Shown here: positions 43,928 to 51,890 of the stretch, piece after piece
How positions within the stretch are numbered: position 1 is the stretch's first letter
How the letters are laid out: every line of letters begins with the position of its first letter
Assembly: GCA_022447495.1 (NCBI GenBank)
Contig: JAKVBH010000018.1
Span: 22,384 to 86,383 of the forward strand
DNA length: 64,000 nucleotides
DNA from: Marinovum sp.
GTDB lineage: Bacteria > Pseudomonadota > Alphaproteobacteria > Rhodobacterales > Rhodobacteraceae
Direction of reading: 5' to 3'
Position numbers and translations under genes: made by a program
The notes under the pieces: generated by a model
Told to the model about the DNA's origin: nothing
Databases searched by the model: none
The model's input: only the letters and a program-made list of their open reading frames with translations

Positions 43928-45082
43928 ATGGTGAATTCAACAAGCTTTGCACCGTGGAACGACCCACATGCAAAGCCCCTTATTCAGTTCAAGAATGTCA
44001 CCAAGCGGTTTGGGGCATTCGTCGCAATCGAAGACCTGACCCAAGATATTTTTGCGCAAGAGTTCTTTGCGCTGCTAGGCCCATCGGGCTGTGGCAAGAC
44101 CACGATGATGCGCATGTTGGCGGGGTTTGAGACGCCGACGCAGGGCCAGATCCTGATTGATGGCCAGGACATGGCAAACGTGCCCCCCAACAAGCGCGCC
44201 GTGAATATGATGTTCCAATCCTATGCGTTGTTCCCGCATTTAAGCGTATGGGAAAACATCGCTTTTGGCCTCAAGCGTGACGGCAAATCCAAATCCGAGA
44301 TCGAGACTCGCGTGGCCGAGATGCTGCGGCTCACACGGTTGGAGAAATTCAAATCGCGCAAGCCCCACCAAATCTCCGGCGGACAACGCCAACGGGTCGC
44401 ACTTGCACGATCTTTGGCAAAAGGACCGAAACTCTTGCTGCTCGATGAGCCGTTGGGCGCGCTGGATAAGAAATTGCGTGAAGAGACGCAGTTTGAGCTT
44501 ATGGATATCCAAGAAAAGACCGGCACGACTTTTGTCATTGTGACCCACGACCAAGAAGAGGCAATGACCGTGGCTAGCCGTGTGGCCGTCATGGATGAGG
44601 GGCGCATTGTTCAAGTGGACACACCGGACAAGATCTATGAAGAGCCAAACTCGGTTTATGTCGCGGATTTCATTGGTGATGTGAATTTGCTGCGAGGTCA
44701 GGCCACAGCGCGCAAAGACGGCTCCGGCGATGGTGGTATTTCGATTGCTTGGGCCATGGAGCAACCCGATTTGATCGCAAGCAACGCCGATCAAGCGTTG
44801 ACCAATAAAAGCGTCACTCTGGCACTGCGCCCCGAAAAAGTGGCTATCTCAAAAGAACGACCCCCAGAAGATGGCCCAAGCGGGATTAATGCGCTGGAAG
44901 GAACGGTGATTGACATCGGGTACCTCGGCAACCTGTCGACCTATCACGTGCAACTGGCCGACGGGACCATGATCAAAGCCCAAGCCACCAATACCCGTCG
45001 CGTGGCGCGGCGTGATATTTCTTGGGAGGACACGGTTTGGGTGAGTTTTACGACCACCGCTGGCGTGGTTCTCGAAGGGTAG
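43928..45082 (+). CDS. potG: Polyamine ABC transporter ATP-binding protein
   Basis: The 384-aa ATPase has Walker A (GPSGCGKTT), the Q-loop (MMFQSYALFPH), the signature ISGGQRQRVALARSL, Walker B with LLLLDEPLGALD, and the switch His in VTHDQEEA. The last 130 residues form the TOBE domain (ALRPEKVAISKE, NLSTYHVQL). It powers polyamine import through PotHI. Three bases separate it from potH. The protein N-terminus (MVNSTSFAPWNDPHAKPLIQ) is the usual PotG-like form. Confidence 0.94.
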   Translation: MVNSTSFAPWNDPHAKPLIQFKNVTKRFGAFVAIEDLTQDIFAQEFFALLGPSGCGKTTMMRMLAGFETPTQGQILIDGQDMANVPPNKRAVNMMFQSYALFPHLSVWENIAFGLKRDGKSKSEIETRVAEMLRLTRLEKFKSRKPHQISGGQRQRVALARSLAKGPKLLLLDEPLGALDKKLREETQFELMDIQEKTGTTFVIVTHDQEEAMTVASRVAVMDEGRIVQVDTPDKIYEEPNSVYVADFIGDVNLLRGQATARKDGSGDGGISIAWAMEQPDLIASNADQALTNKSVTLALRPEKVAISKERPPEDGPSGINALEGTVIDIGYLGNLSTYHVQLADGTMIKAQATNTRRVARRDISWEDTVWVSFTTTAGVVLEG

Positions 45083-45085
45083 GCC

Positions 45086-45976
45086 ATGCAGCGTATCGTC
45101 CTCATAGCCGTCCCGTATTTCTGGCTCGTGGCGCTATTTCTGGTGCCGTTTTTGATCGTGCTCAAAATCTCGCTGAGCGACCCCGCACTCGCGATTCCGC
45201 CTTATGCGCCGACCCTTGATCTTGCCGCAGGATGGCAAGGATTTCTGGAGTTTTTGCGCGCGCTCGACCTTGATAACTTCGTCTTTCTCACTGAGGACGA
45301 TTTGTATTGGAAGGCTTATTGGTCGAGCTTGAAGATTGCGTTCACGGCGACGTTCATAACGCTCTTGGTGGGTTATCCCATTGCCTATGCAATGGCTCGC
45401 TCCGCGCCAGAGTGGCGACCGACCTTGTTGATGCTGGTGATTTTGCCGTTTTGGACGTCGTTCCTCATCCGCGTCTACGCGTGGATGGGCATCCTCTCCA
45501 GTGAGGGGGTGTTGAACCAGGCGCTGATGTGGCTTGGCCTGATCTCTGATCCGCTCACCATCCTCAACACCAACATCGCGGTCTACATCGGCATCGTCTA
45601 CACGTATCTGCCGTTCATGATCCTGCCAATCTATTCTGGGCTGGAGCGGATGGATGACAGCTTGATCGAAGCTGCAGAAGATCTCGGCGCAAGCAAGCTG
45701 GGAGCCTTTTGGCTCGTGACCTTTCCACTGTCGGTGCAGGGCGTGATCGCCGGTTGCTTTTTGGTGTTCATTCCAACGATTGGCGAGTTTGTCATTCCGT
45801 CATTGCTCGGCGGGTCAGAGACGTTGATGATTGGCAAAGTCCTCTGGGAAGAGTTCTTCAACAACCGCGATTGGCCCGTTGCATCCGCGGTGGCGATCAT
45901 CCTGTTGTTGATCCTAGTGATCCCAATCATCCTTTTCCAACGCAACGAGCAAAAGGCAAGGGAGGCGGATCAATGA
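45086..45976 (+). CDS. potH: Polyamine ABC transporter permease (PotH/PotB type)
   Basis: The 296-aa inner-membrane protein has about six helices: VPYFWLVALFLVPFLIVLKI near the start, FIGLLVGYPIAYAMAR-like FITLLVGYPIAYAMA, and the cytoplasmic EAA loop EAAEDLGASKLGAFWLVTFP, which contacts the ATPase. It forms the channel with PotI. Its stop overlaps the potI start (ATGA at 45973-45976). A frame inside the next gene extends back into potH but is a shadow. Confidence 0.93.
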   Translation: MQRIVLIAVPYFWLVALFLVPFLIVLKISLSDPALAIPPYAPTLDLAAGWQGFLEFLRALDLDNFVFLTEDDLYWKAYWSSLKIAFTATFITLLVGYPIAYAMARSAPEWRPTLLMLVILPFWTSFLIRVYAWMGILSSEGVLNQALMWLGLISDPLTILNTNIAVYIGIVYTYLPFMILPIYSGLERMDDSLIEAAEDLGASKLGAFWLVTFPLSVQGVIAGCFLVFIPTIGEFVIPSLLGGSETLMIGKVLWEEFFNNRDWPVASAVAIILLLILVIPIILFQRNEQKAREADQ

Positions 45977-46788
45977 GACGATTTTCACGGTTCAATGCGG
46001 TCTCGCTCACATTGGGATTTGCATTCCTCTACCTCCCGATGCTGATCTTGGTGATCTATAGCTTCAACTCCAATAAACTGGTCACGGTATGGGCAGGCTT
46101 CTCGACCAAATGGTACGGCGAGCTTTTCCAGAACGAAGCGTTCCTCGACGCGGCTTGGGTGACACTACGAGTCGCGGTGATCTCATCGACGCTCGCCACG
46201 ATACTTGGGACAATGGCGGCCTATGCGCTTGTGCGCGCTGGGCGCTTTTCCGGGCGGACACTCTTTTCCGGTATGATCTATGCGCCGCTTGTGATGCCCG
46301 AGGTGATCACTGGTCTGTCGCTTCTTTTGCTCTTTATCGGTATCGGCCTCGACCGTGGCGTGTTCACGATCATCCTCGCGCATACGACCTTCTCCATGGC
46401 GTTTGTGTCAGTGGTCGTGTCTTCACGGTTGGTGAGCTTTGATCGATCCCTCGAAGAAGCCGCACTTGATCTTGGGGCGACGCCCTTTGATGCGTTCCGC
46501 CTTGTAACGTTGCCGATCATCGCACCTGCGGTGATTTCGGGATGGCTTTTGGCTTTCACCTTGTCGCTTGATGATTTGGTCATTGCGTCCTTCACATCGG
46601 GACCTTCCGCCACAACGCTTCCGATCAAGATTTTCTCGGCTGTGCGCCTAGGGGTGAGCCCGGAGATCAACGCGCTTTCAACGATCATGATTGGCTTGGT
46701 GACCGTGGGTGTGATCACTGCCTCTTTGGTATCCAAGAACACCGCATTGCGCCACGAGCGGGACGCCAAGGCGGCCGAACGCACTTGA
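45973..46788 (+). CDS. potI: Polyamine ABC transporter permease (PotI/PotC type)
   Basis: The 271-aa permease begins MRRFSRFNAVSLTLGFAFLY with GGAGG upstream of the ATG at 45973. Membrane helices alternate with the EAA motif EEAALDLGATPFDAFRLVTLP. The end (VSKNTALRHERDAKA) is basic and cytoplasmic. It pairs with PotH. The stop TGA overlaps the next gene's ATG by one base (TGATG), so the oxidoreductase is in the same operon. Confidence 0.93.
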   Translation: MRRFSRFNAVSLTLGFAFLYLPMLILVIYSFNSNKLVTVWAGFSTKWYGELFQNEAFLDAAWVTLRVAVISSTLATILGTMAAYALVRAGRFSGRTLFSGMIYAPLVMPEVITGLSLLLLFIGIGLDRGVFTIILAHTTFSMAFVSVVVSSRLVSFDRSLEEAALDLGATPFDAFRLVTLPIIAPAVISGWLLAFTLSLDDLVIASFTSGPSATTLPIKIFSAVRLGVSPEINALSTIMIGLVTVGVITASLVSKNTALRHERDAKAAERT

Positions 46789-48116
46789 TGGCGCGCGTTT
46801 TTGAGCCTTGGGCCTACGGAGACGCGCCACGGGCGCAGTGTTTTTGGAACGAGGCTGCTAGCCTGCCCGAACAGCCGGCACTTGACGGTGACGTTGTGGC
46901 CGATGTCGCCATCATTGGCGCTGGCGTCACGGGGTTAAGCGCGGCTCTGCATTTGGCGAGAGCGGGCGAGAAGGTGGCCGTTCTTGATGCAAACGGTGTG
47001 GGGTGGGGGGCGTCCGGGCGCGCAGGCGGATTTTGTTGCCTCGGTGGCGGTAAGATCTCAAATGCAGCGCTCACCAAACGGTTTGGTCTTCAGGGTCGCA
47101 AAGAGTATCGCGCCGCTGAGCGTTCCGCTGTCGAATACGCCCAAGGCTTGGTTGAAGACAACGGTTGGGAGGTCAATCGCCATTCGAAGGGCGAGACACT
47201 CTTGGCGCATACCCCACGCCACTGGCGCGCGATGCAGGATGAAGTCACTGAGATCGAAGCGGATTACGGCGTCACGCCAGAGCTTTTGCCAGCGGAAGAG
47301 CTCCGACAAAATGGCATGGGCGGACCATTTCACGGCGCGCTGACCATTCCAATCGGTTTTGCCATGCATCCCAGGCGGTATGTGGAACAGATGGCCAGCG
47401 CCGCGCTTAACGCGGGTGCAAAGGTTTTTGAGACGTCAGAAGTGTCGGCCTTGGAGAGGGTCTCCCAGGGCTTTGAACTGCGCACCGTACAAGGTGTGCT
47501 CAAGGCCAAGCGCCTGATCATAGCGACCAATGGGTATTCGAGCGAGGACATCCCCAAATGGATGCGTGCACGGACAATGCCGTTGCAGTCCAACATCCTC
47601 GTCACCCGACCCTTAAACCGGGACGAACAACTGGCTGCCGGATGGACCACCCCTCAAATGGCCCATGACACGCGCAACTTGTTGCATTACTTTCGGCTGA
47701 TGCCGGATGGGCGTTTTCTGTTTGGTATGCGCGGTGGGGTCTATGCAACACCTCGGGTCACAGCACGTTTGCGGGCCATGATTCTTCGGCGCTTTCACAG
47801 GATGTTCCCGGCTTGGGCCCATGTCGAGGTGAGCCATTTGTGGTCCGGCCTCGTGTGCCTCTCTCGGAACGCAACACCCTACGTCGGACCGATCCCTGGA
47901 ATGCCAGGTGCTTTTGCTGGGTTGGCCTATCATGGCAATGGGCTCGCGATGGGCACCTATGCGGGCATGCTCCTGAGTGATCTGGTCTGCGGACGCGCGC
48001 CGCATTTGCCTTACCCAGATGCCTTTGCCGCGCCCATGCGGCGCTTTCCCTTTGGTCTTTCTCGGCGAGGTCTGCTTGTCGGTGCCAATGCGGTCTTGGG
48101 TCTCGCTGATCTTTGA
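46788..48116 (+). CDS. FAD-dependent oxidoreductase, PuuB-like
   Basis: The 442-aa DAO-family protein has the dinucleotide-binding motif VAIIGAGVTGLSAALHLA, GVGWGASGRAGGFC (typical of PuuB/OrdL-type oxidases) and, near the C-terminus, AYHGNGLAMGTYAG for FAD. In polyamine islands such proteins oxidise gamma-glutamylputrescine or related amines, producing an aldehyde and hydrogen peroxide. No gamma-glutamylputrescine synthetase (puuA) or puuD-type hydrolase of that pathway is in the window, so the true substrate may differ. The ATG at 46788 overlaps the potI stop. Confidence 0.87.
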   Translation: MARVFEPWAYGDAPRAQCFWNEAASLPEQPALDGDVVADVAIIGAGVTGLSAALHLARAGEKVAVLDANGVGWGASGRAGGFCCLGGGKISNAALTKRFGLQGRKEYRAAERSAVEYAQGLVEDNGWEVNRHSKGETLLAHTPRHWRAMQDEVTEIEADYGVTPELLPAEELRQNGMGGPFHGALTIPIGFAMHPRRYVEQMASAALNAGAKVFETSEVSALERVSQGFELRTVQGVLKAKRLIIATNGYSSEDIPKWMRARTMPLQSNILVTRPLNRDEQLAAGWTTPQMAHDTRNLLHYFRLMPDGRFLFGMRGGVYATPRVTARLRAMILRRFHRMFPAWAHVEVSHLWSGLVCLSRNATPYVGPIPGMPGAFAGLAYHGNGLAMGTYAGMLLSDLVCGRAPHLPYPDAFAAPMRRFPFGLSRRGLLVGANAVLGLADL

Positions 48117-48187
48117 AGCCACTGGTCGACTAAGGCCCGTCGCGATATCACCGGATGACAAGTAGACCATAGCAAGGAGAGACCATT

Positions 48188-48454
48188 GTGATTGCGCTCG
48201 TAAGGTTGCTGGCCATTCTTTTGGTGGTTCTAACGGTTGTCTATGTCAGTCTCTCCTTTTACTCGCGGGCGGTGCGACGGGAGAAATTAGAGGCACGTTG
48301 GTACGAAGAAGGCTTGCGTGGTGACAAAGATGCTTGGATCACCGCCGGACTTGAGGAATACGATGGGTCCGTGCGGCGCAAATTGCTTCTTGGGGTTTAT
48401 GTCGTACCCACAGCTTTGATCGGCGTGATTATATATGTGGTCAATTTTGCCTGA
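48188..48454 (+). CDS. Small membrane protein
   Basis: The 88-aa product from GTG 48188 has two hydrophobic segments (LVRLLAILLVVLTVVYVSLS and LLLGVYVVPTALIGVIIYVV) around a charged loop (RREKLEARWYEEGLRGDKDA). A GGAG lies about 10 nt upstream. It is eleven bases before the DUF1523 gene and probably co-transcribed. It may be exclusive to Rhodobacterales. No function can be assigned. Confidence 0.7.
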   Translation: MIALVRLLAILLVVLTVVYVSLSFYSRAVRREKLEARWYEEGLRGDKDAWITAGLEEYDGSVRRKLLLGVYVVPTALIGVIIYVVNFA

Positions 48455-48465
48455 GGAGGCTCGAA

Positions 48466-49104
48466 ATGGCGTATGTAAGGTGGACGTTCTTTATCGTGTT
48501 TTGGGGGTTGGTTGCGTCGATCTTTCACTACACGCTTCCGCAACACGATATCGCACGCATTACTGAGACCGAGGTGCGCCGAATTGACCCCGGCGACAAC
48601 CGTTGGTTCTGGGCGTCTGCTGATGTGGGCTCGGACGGGACGTTTCCCAACCGCGATGTGTTTTTCATTTCGACCGTATTGGAAAACGGCCAGGTGATGG
48701 TCTACCGCAACGAAGACACAGGGTGGGGATGGCCGCCTTACTTCAAATTCAACTCCGCCAACTTGGATGCAGAGGCTGGTGATTTGAGATCCACGGCTGA
48801 TGATCCTCAATGGGTGGTAATCACGCATTACGGTTGGCGGGCGGAGGTCCTCACGATTTTCCCCAACGCCATTTCGATCCGCGCCGTCGAAAGCCCCGAT
48901 GTTCAGATCATCCCATGGGTGAGCATCGTTATCCTGGTCTTATGCGGGCTTTTGTTCTGGGCGATTTGGGTGCGCTGGCGTCGGTTCCGTCAACGAAGAA
49001 TCGATCCAGTTCTGGATGATATTGGTGATGGTTTTGCCGATGCTTCTGATGCTGTGGGCGAACGCACTGGCGCGCTGCGGCGTTGGTTCTCGCGGAGTAG
49101 ATGA
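48466..49104 (+). CDS. DUF1523 membrane protein
   Basis: The 212-aa protein has one N-terminal membrane segment (WTFFIVFWGLVASIFHYTLP), a periplasmic domain with HDIARITETEVRRID and NGQVMVYRNEDTGWGWPPYF, and a second membrane segment near 151-170 (VSIVILVLCGLLFWAIWV). HDIVRITGTEV and YRNEDTGWGWPPYFKFNS are hallmarks of DUF1523. The role is unknown. GAGGCTCGAA precedes the ATG. Its stop overlaps the ureohydrolase start (ATGA at 49101-49104), placing both in one unit. Confidence 0.82.
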   Translation: MAYVRWTFFIVFWGLVASIFHYTLPQHDIARITETEVRRIDPGDNRWFWASADVGSDGTFPNRDVFFISTVLENGQVMVYRNEDTGWGWPPYFKFNSANLDAEAGDLRSTADDPQWVVITHYGWRAEVLTIFPNAISIRAVESPDVQIIPWVSIVILVLCGLLFWAIWVRWRRFRQRRIDPVLDDIGDGFADASDAVGERTGALRRWFSRSR

Positions 49105-50054
49105 CCGTGTCGGATGGGTTCTTTCAACCGGTCTCGGGTATGGACCTTCCGCGGTTCGCAGGGGTGCCGACCTTCATGCGCTTGCCTTCGGTGCCTCCTG
49201 AACATGCGCGTTTTGGCGAGGTTGATATCGGTCTAGTTGGTGTCCCCTGGGACGGAGGTACAACCAACAGACCTGGGCCGCGCCATGGCCCACGTCAGTT
49301 GCGCGACGCTTCAACTATGATTCGTGCAGAGAACGGTGCTACCCGCGTGCGCCCCTTTGAACGCGTCAAATGTGCTGATTTGGGCGATGTGGGCCCGAAC
49401 CCTGCCGATCTTCAAGATACGATGGAGCGAGTCACCGCTTTCTATGAAAAGCTGGTCGATGCAGGCATTCGTCCTCTGACCGCCGGAGGAGATCATCTGG
49501 TCTCGCTTCCCGTCCTGCGTGCTTTGGCAAAAGACGCTCCGTTGGGCATGGTCCATTTCGACAGCCACACGGATCTCTTCAAAAGCTACTTTGGCGGCAC
49601 GATGTACACCCATGGTACGCCGTTTCGCCGCGCCGTGGAGGAGGGCCTCCTTGATCAAAAACGCGTCGTTCAAATCGGCATTCGCGGCACAGCGTATGAT
49701 TTCGAAGATCGGGATTTTGCCGCTGCCAACGGAATACGCGTGATCCCCATCGAAGAGTGTTTCGCCCGTGGATGGGCGGATGTCATGACCGAAGCGTGCG
49801 AGATCGTGGGTTCTGCGCCGACCTACGTATCCTATGACATTGATTTCGTTGACCCTGCGTTTGCGCCCGGAACCGGGACGCCGGAAGTGGGTGGACCAAA
49901 CAGCTTTGAGGCGCTGAGCGTTGTGCGCACTTTGGCAGACGTCAATATCGTGGGCGCTGACCTGGTCGAGGTCTCGCCACCCTTTGATGCGACGGGCGCC
50001 ACGGCATACCTAGGCGCCAGCCTTATGTTCGAGCTTTTGTGCGTGATGGCCTGA
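49101..50054 (+). CDS. speB: Agmatinase-family ureohydrolase
   Basis: The 317-aa protein has the three manganese-binding motifs of ureohydrolases: GGDHLVSLP, HFDSHTDLF and SYDIDFVDPAFAPGTGTPEVGG. It would hydrolyse a guanidino compound (agmatine, guanidinobutyrate or similar) to urea and an amine. The second motif has Ser where many have Ala (DxHxD metal ligands intact). Its location after the Pot transporter and amine oxidase supports agmatine or guanidinobutyrate catabolism. The symbol reflects the family; substrate specificity is not proven. Confidence 0.87.
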   Translation: MTVSDGFFQPVSGMDLPRFAGVPTFMRLPSVPPEHARFGEVDIGLVGVPWDGGTTNRPGPRHGPRQLRDASTMIRAENGATRVRPFERVKCADLGDVGPNPADLQDTMERVTAFYEKLVDAGIRPLTAGGDHLVSLPVLRALAKDAPLGMVHFDSHTDLFKSYFGGTMYTHGTPFRRAVEEGLLDQKRVVQIGIRGTAYDFEDRDFAAANGIRVIPIEECFARGWADVMTEACEIVGSAPTYVSYDIDFVDPAFAPGTGTPEVGGPNSFEALSVVRTLADVNIVGADLVEVSPPFDATGATAYLGASLMFELLCVMA

Positions 50055-50069
50055 TGGCCAGTGCGGCGA

Positions 50070-50537
50070 TCAGAGACGTGAGTCTTCGCGACGCAGCTGA
50101 CGCGCACGCGTCAGTATCGCGTTTTCGATCGCTCGAACGGTGTCGGCGCTTGCTGGACCGTTGCGAGTCACCAGCGCAAGCTTAATCGAACGCGCATCCA
50201 AAGCCGGATCATCGATGAGAATCGTTGCGCGATATGCGCGACCCCCACCAGGAGGCGTGCCGAACCCAGTGACGATCACACCTGTGAACGGATCAACCGA
50301 CTGGATCGGCAAAAAGTTCAAAACATCCAGCGACGCATTCCAGATGTATTTGTTCACCGAGCCGATTTCGTCCGGAGCGTTTGCCCCTGCAAACAGGTCC
50401 CAAATGGTCGAGCGGCGCTCTTCTACGACCTCATCTGGTTGATCTTGCGACGAATTATTCAAGATCGACCCACAAGAAGAGAGGCCGAAAGCGGCCGTAA
50501 CAGCGAACAAAAATGCTGCGCGCGTCGTGATTGCCAT
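50070..50537 (-). CDS. DUF3576 lipoprotein
   Basis: The 155-aa product starts MAITTRAAFLFAVTAAFGLS with a lipobox (LSSC) and is probably a lipoprotein. The mature part has the DUF3576 features: RRSTIWDLFAGAN, VNKYIWNASLDVLNFLP, SVDPFTGVIVTGF and an alpha/beta C-terminus. This family is common in alphaproteobacteria. AGGAG nine bases before the ATG at 50537 supports the start over a longer frame to 50594. The gene is convergent with speB and divergent from the porin gene. The function is unknown. Confidence 0.83.
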   Translation of the reverse strand: MAITTRAAFLFAVTAAFGLSSCGSILNNSSQDQPDEVVEERRSTIWDLFAGANAPDEIGSVNKYIWNASLDVLNFLPIQSVDPFTGVIVTGFGTPPGGGRAYRATILIDDPALDARSIKLALVTRNGPASADTVRAIENAILTRARQLRREDSRL

Positions 50538-50791
50538 GGGTGTGCTCCTGCCCGACGTTTTGCATTCAATACCCGCCCACGTGCGTAACGACAAGCGTCC
50601 TCATCTCTTGTGTCACGGTGCTTGCTGCATTGGGCCGCGGGGCTTTGTGGCAAAAGCGCATCACTCATTTTGCTTGTTGGAGCATCAAATGGCGCCGCCT
50701 TGCACTCAAGCGGCCAAAGGGTGCAAACCAACTCCATCAAAGCCGGGCGACCGGTTTGGTACGTGCCTTACTACACATGAGGAAATCTAAC
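50538..50791 (+). promoter_or_regulatory. Porin upstream region
   Basis: A 254-bp divergent gap between the DUF3576 gene and the porin. It contains an imperfect inverted repeat, TTGCACTC at 50699-50706 and the near-inverse GGGTGCAA at about 50718-50725. A frame open through this region is not a gene. Strong expression of the porin is implied by its codon choice and terminator, but the promoter hexamers could not be fixed. Confidence 0.35.
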
Positions 50792-51781
50792 ATGAAAAAG
50801 CTTCTCCTTGCTTCCACAGCATTGGTTGCAACTGCTGGCTTCGCAGCAGCAGACGTCGCCATCTCCGGTGGCGCGGAAATGGGTGTTAAGCGTGAAGCCG
50901 GTGCAGACCGCACTGAGTTCCACACAGACATCTCCGTCACATTCACCATGTCCGGCGAGTCCGACAACGGTCTTTCCTTCGGCGCCAAAATCGGCCTCGA
51001 AGAAGCACAAGACGGTGTCGCAACAGACATCGAAGACGACTACACAGTCTTCGTTTCCGCTGGTGCAGCGAAACTCACCATGGGTGACACTGACGGTGCA
51101 TTCGACAAAGCTCTGACCGAAGTGGGCATCGGCTCCTCGCTCGCAGACGATCACACATCCCACGCAGGCTACAACGGTAACTCCGGCCTCGACGGTGCGG
51201 AAGACGGTCAAGTCGCACGTTTCGACTACACCTTCTCCGGCGTGACACTCTCGATCTCCGCTGAAATCGACGACGACGGCGAAACTGCAGCAACTGCCGT
51301 TGACGCGGATCCCTCCGACGGTGTGATCGCGGCTGCAGTGGCCGCAGACACCAACGACAACCCAGTTTGGGGCATCGGTGTTGCGTACTCCGCAGAGCTC
51401 GCAGGTCTCGACCTCGGCGTTGGCCTTGGCTACCAGTCGCAAGCCGACAACGGCACGCGTACAGGTATCTCCCTGTCCACAAAGTTCGACAATGGCCTCC
51501 AAGCCATCATCAACTACTCCAAAATGTCGCCTGAAACCGGTGACGACTCCACGCACTCCGCGATCGGCTTCGGCTACTCCGCGAATGCTCTGACCGTTGG
51601 TCTGAACTACGGCGTGAACACCACAGACGGTGACGAAGTGTCCTCCGGTCTTGGTCTCGCAGTGAACTACGACCTCGGTGGCGGTCTCTCCGCTCAGTTC
51701 GGTTTCGGTTCCTCCCAGTACAAAGCTTCCGGTACAGACGACACCGACAGCTTCTCCCTGGGTCTGGCGATGTCCTTCTAA
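50792..51781 (+). CDS. Outer-membrane porin, Rhodobacter/Roseobacter type
   Basis: The 329-aa protein has a signal peptide (MKKLLLASTALVATAGFAAA) followed by alternating beta strands rich in Gly, Asp and aromatic residues. It ends in FSLGLAMSF, with the C-terminal Phe needed for outer-membrane assembly. It is the general diffusion porin of this group. Codon choice is strongly biased (TCC, GAC, GGT, CTC), which fits very high expression and also opens a long antisense frame that is not a gene. GAGG precedes the ATG at 50792; the frame starting at 50531 is upstream read-through. A strong terminator follows. Confidence 0.92.
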   Translation: MKKLLLASTALVATAGFAAADVAISGGAEMGVKREAGADRTEFHTDISVTFTMSGESDNGLSFGAKIGLEEAQDGVATDIEDDYTVFVSAGAAKLTMGDTDGAFDKALTEVGIGSSLADDHTSHAGYNGNSGLDGAEDGQVARFDYTFSGVTLSISAEIDDDGETAATAVDADPSDGVIAAAVAADTNDNPVWGIGVAYSAELAGLDLGVGLGYQSQADNGTRTGISLSTKFDNGLQAIINYSKMSPETGDDSTHSAIGFGYSANALTVGLNYGVNTTDGDEVSSGLGLAVNYDLGGGLSAQFGFGSSQYKASGTDDTDSFSLGLAMSF

Positions 51782-51810
51782 GGATATCCCATACCGAATG
51801 GTATGACGGG

Positions 51811-51842
51811 AAGAGCGGGCTTTGTGCCCGCTCTTTTCTTTT
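51811..51842 (+). terminator. Rho-independent terminator after the porin gene
   Basis: AAGAGCGGGC and GCCCGCTCTT form a perfect 10-bp stem with loop TTTGT, followed by TTCTTTT. A smaller dyad (CATACC/GGTATG) lies just upstream at 51790-51805. Confidence 0.92.
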
Positions 51843-51890
51843 GGGCAAGGCTTTGGCACATGAACGACGTGCACCTGTAAGGACCGGCCC

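Noticed and set aside
45709..45972. N-terminal extension of the potI frame into potH
   Set aside because: The ATG at 45973 with GGAGG upstream and the ATGA overlap give the normal permease start; the extension is a shadow of potH.
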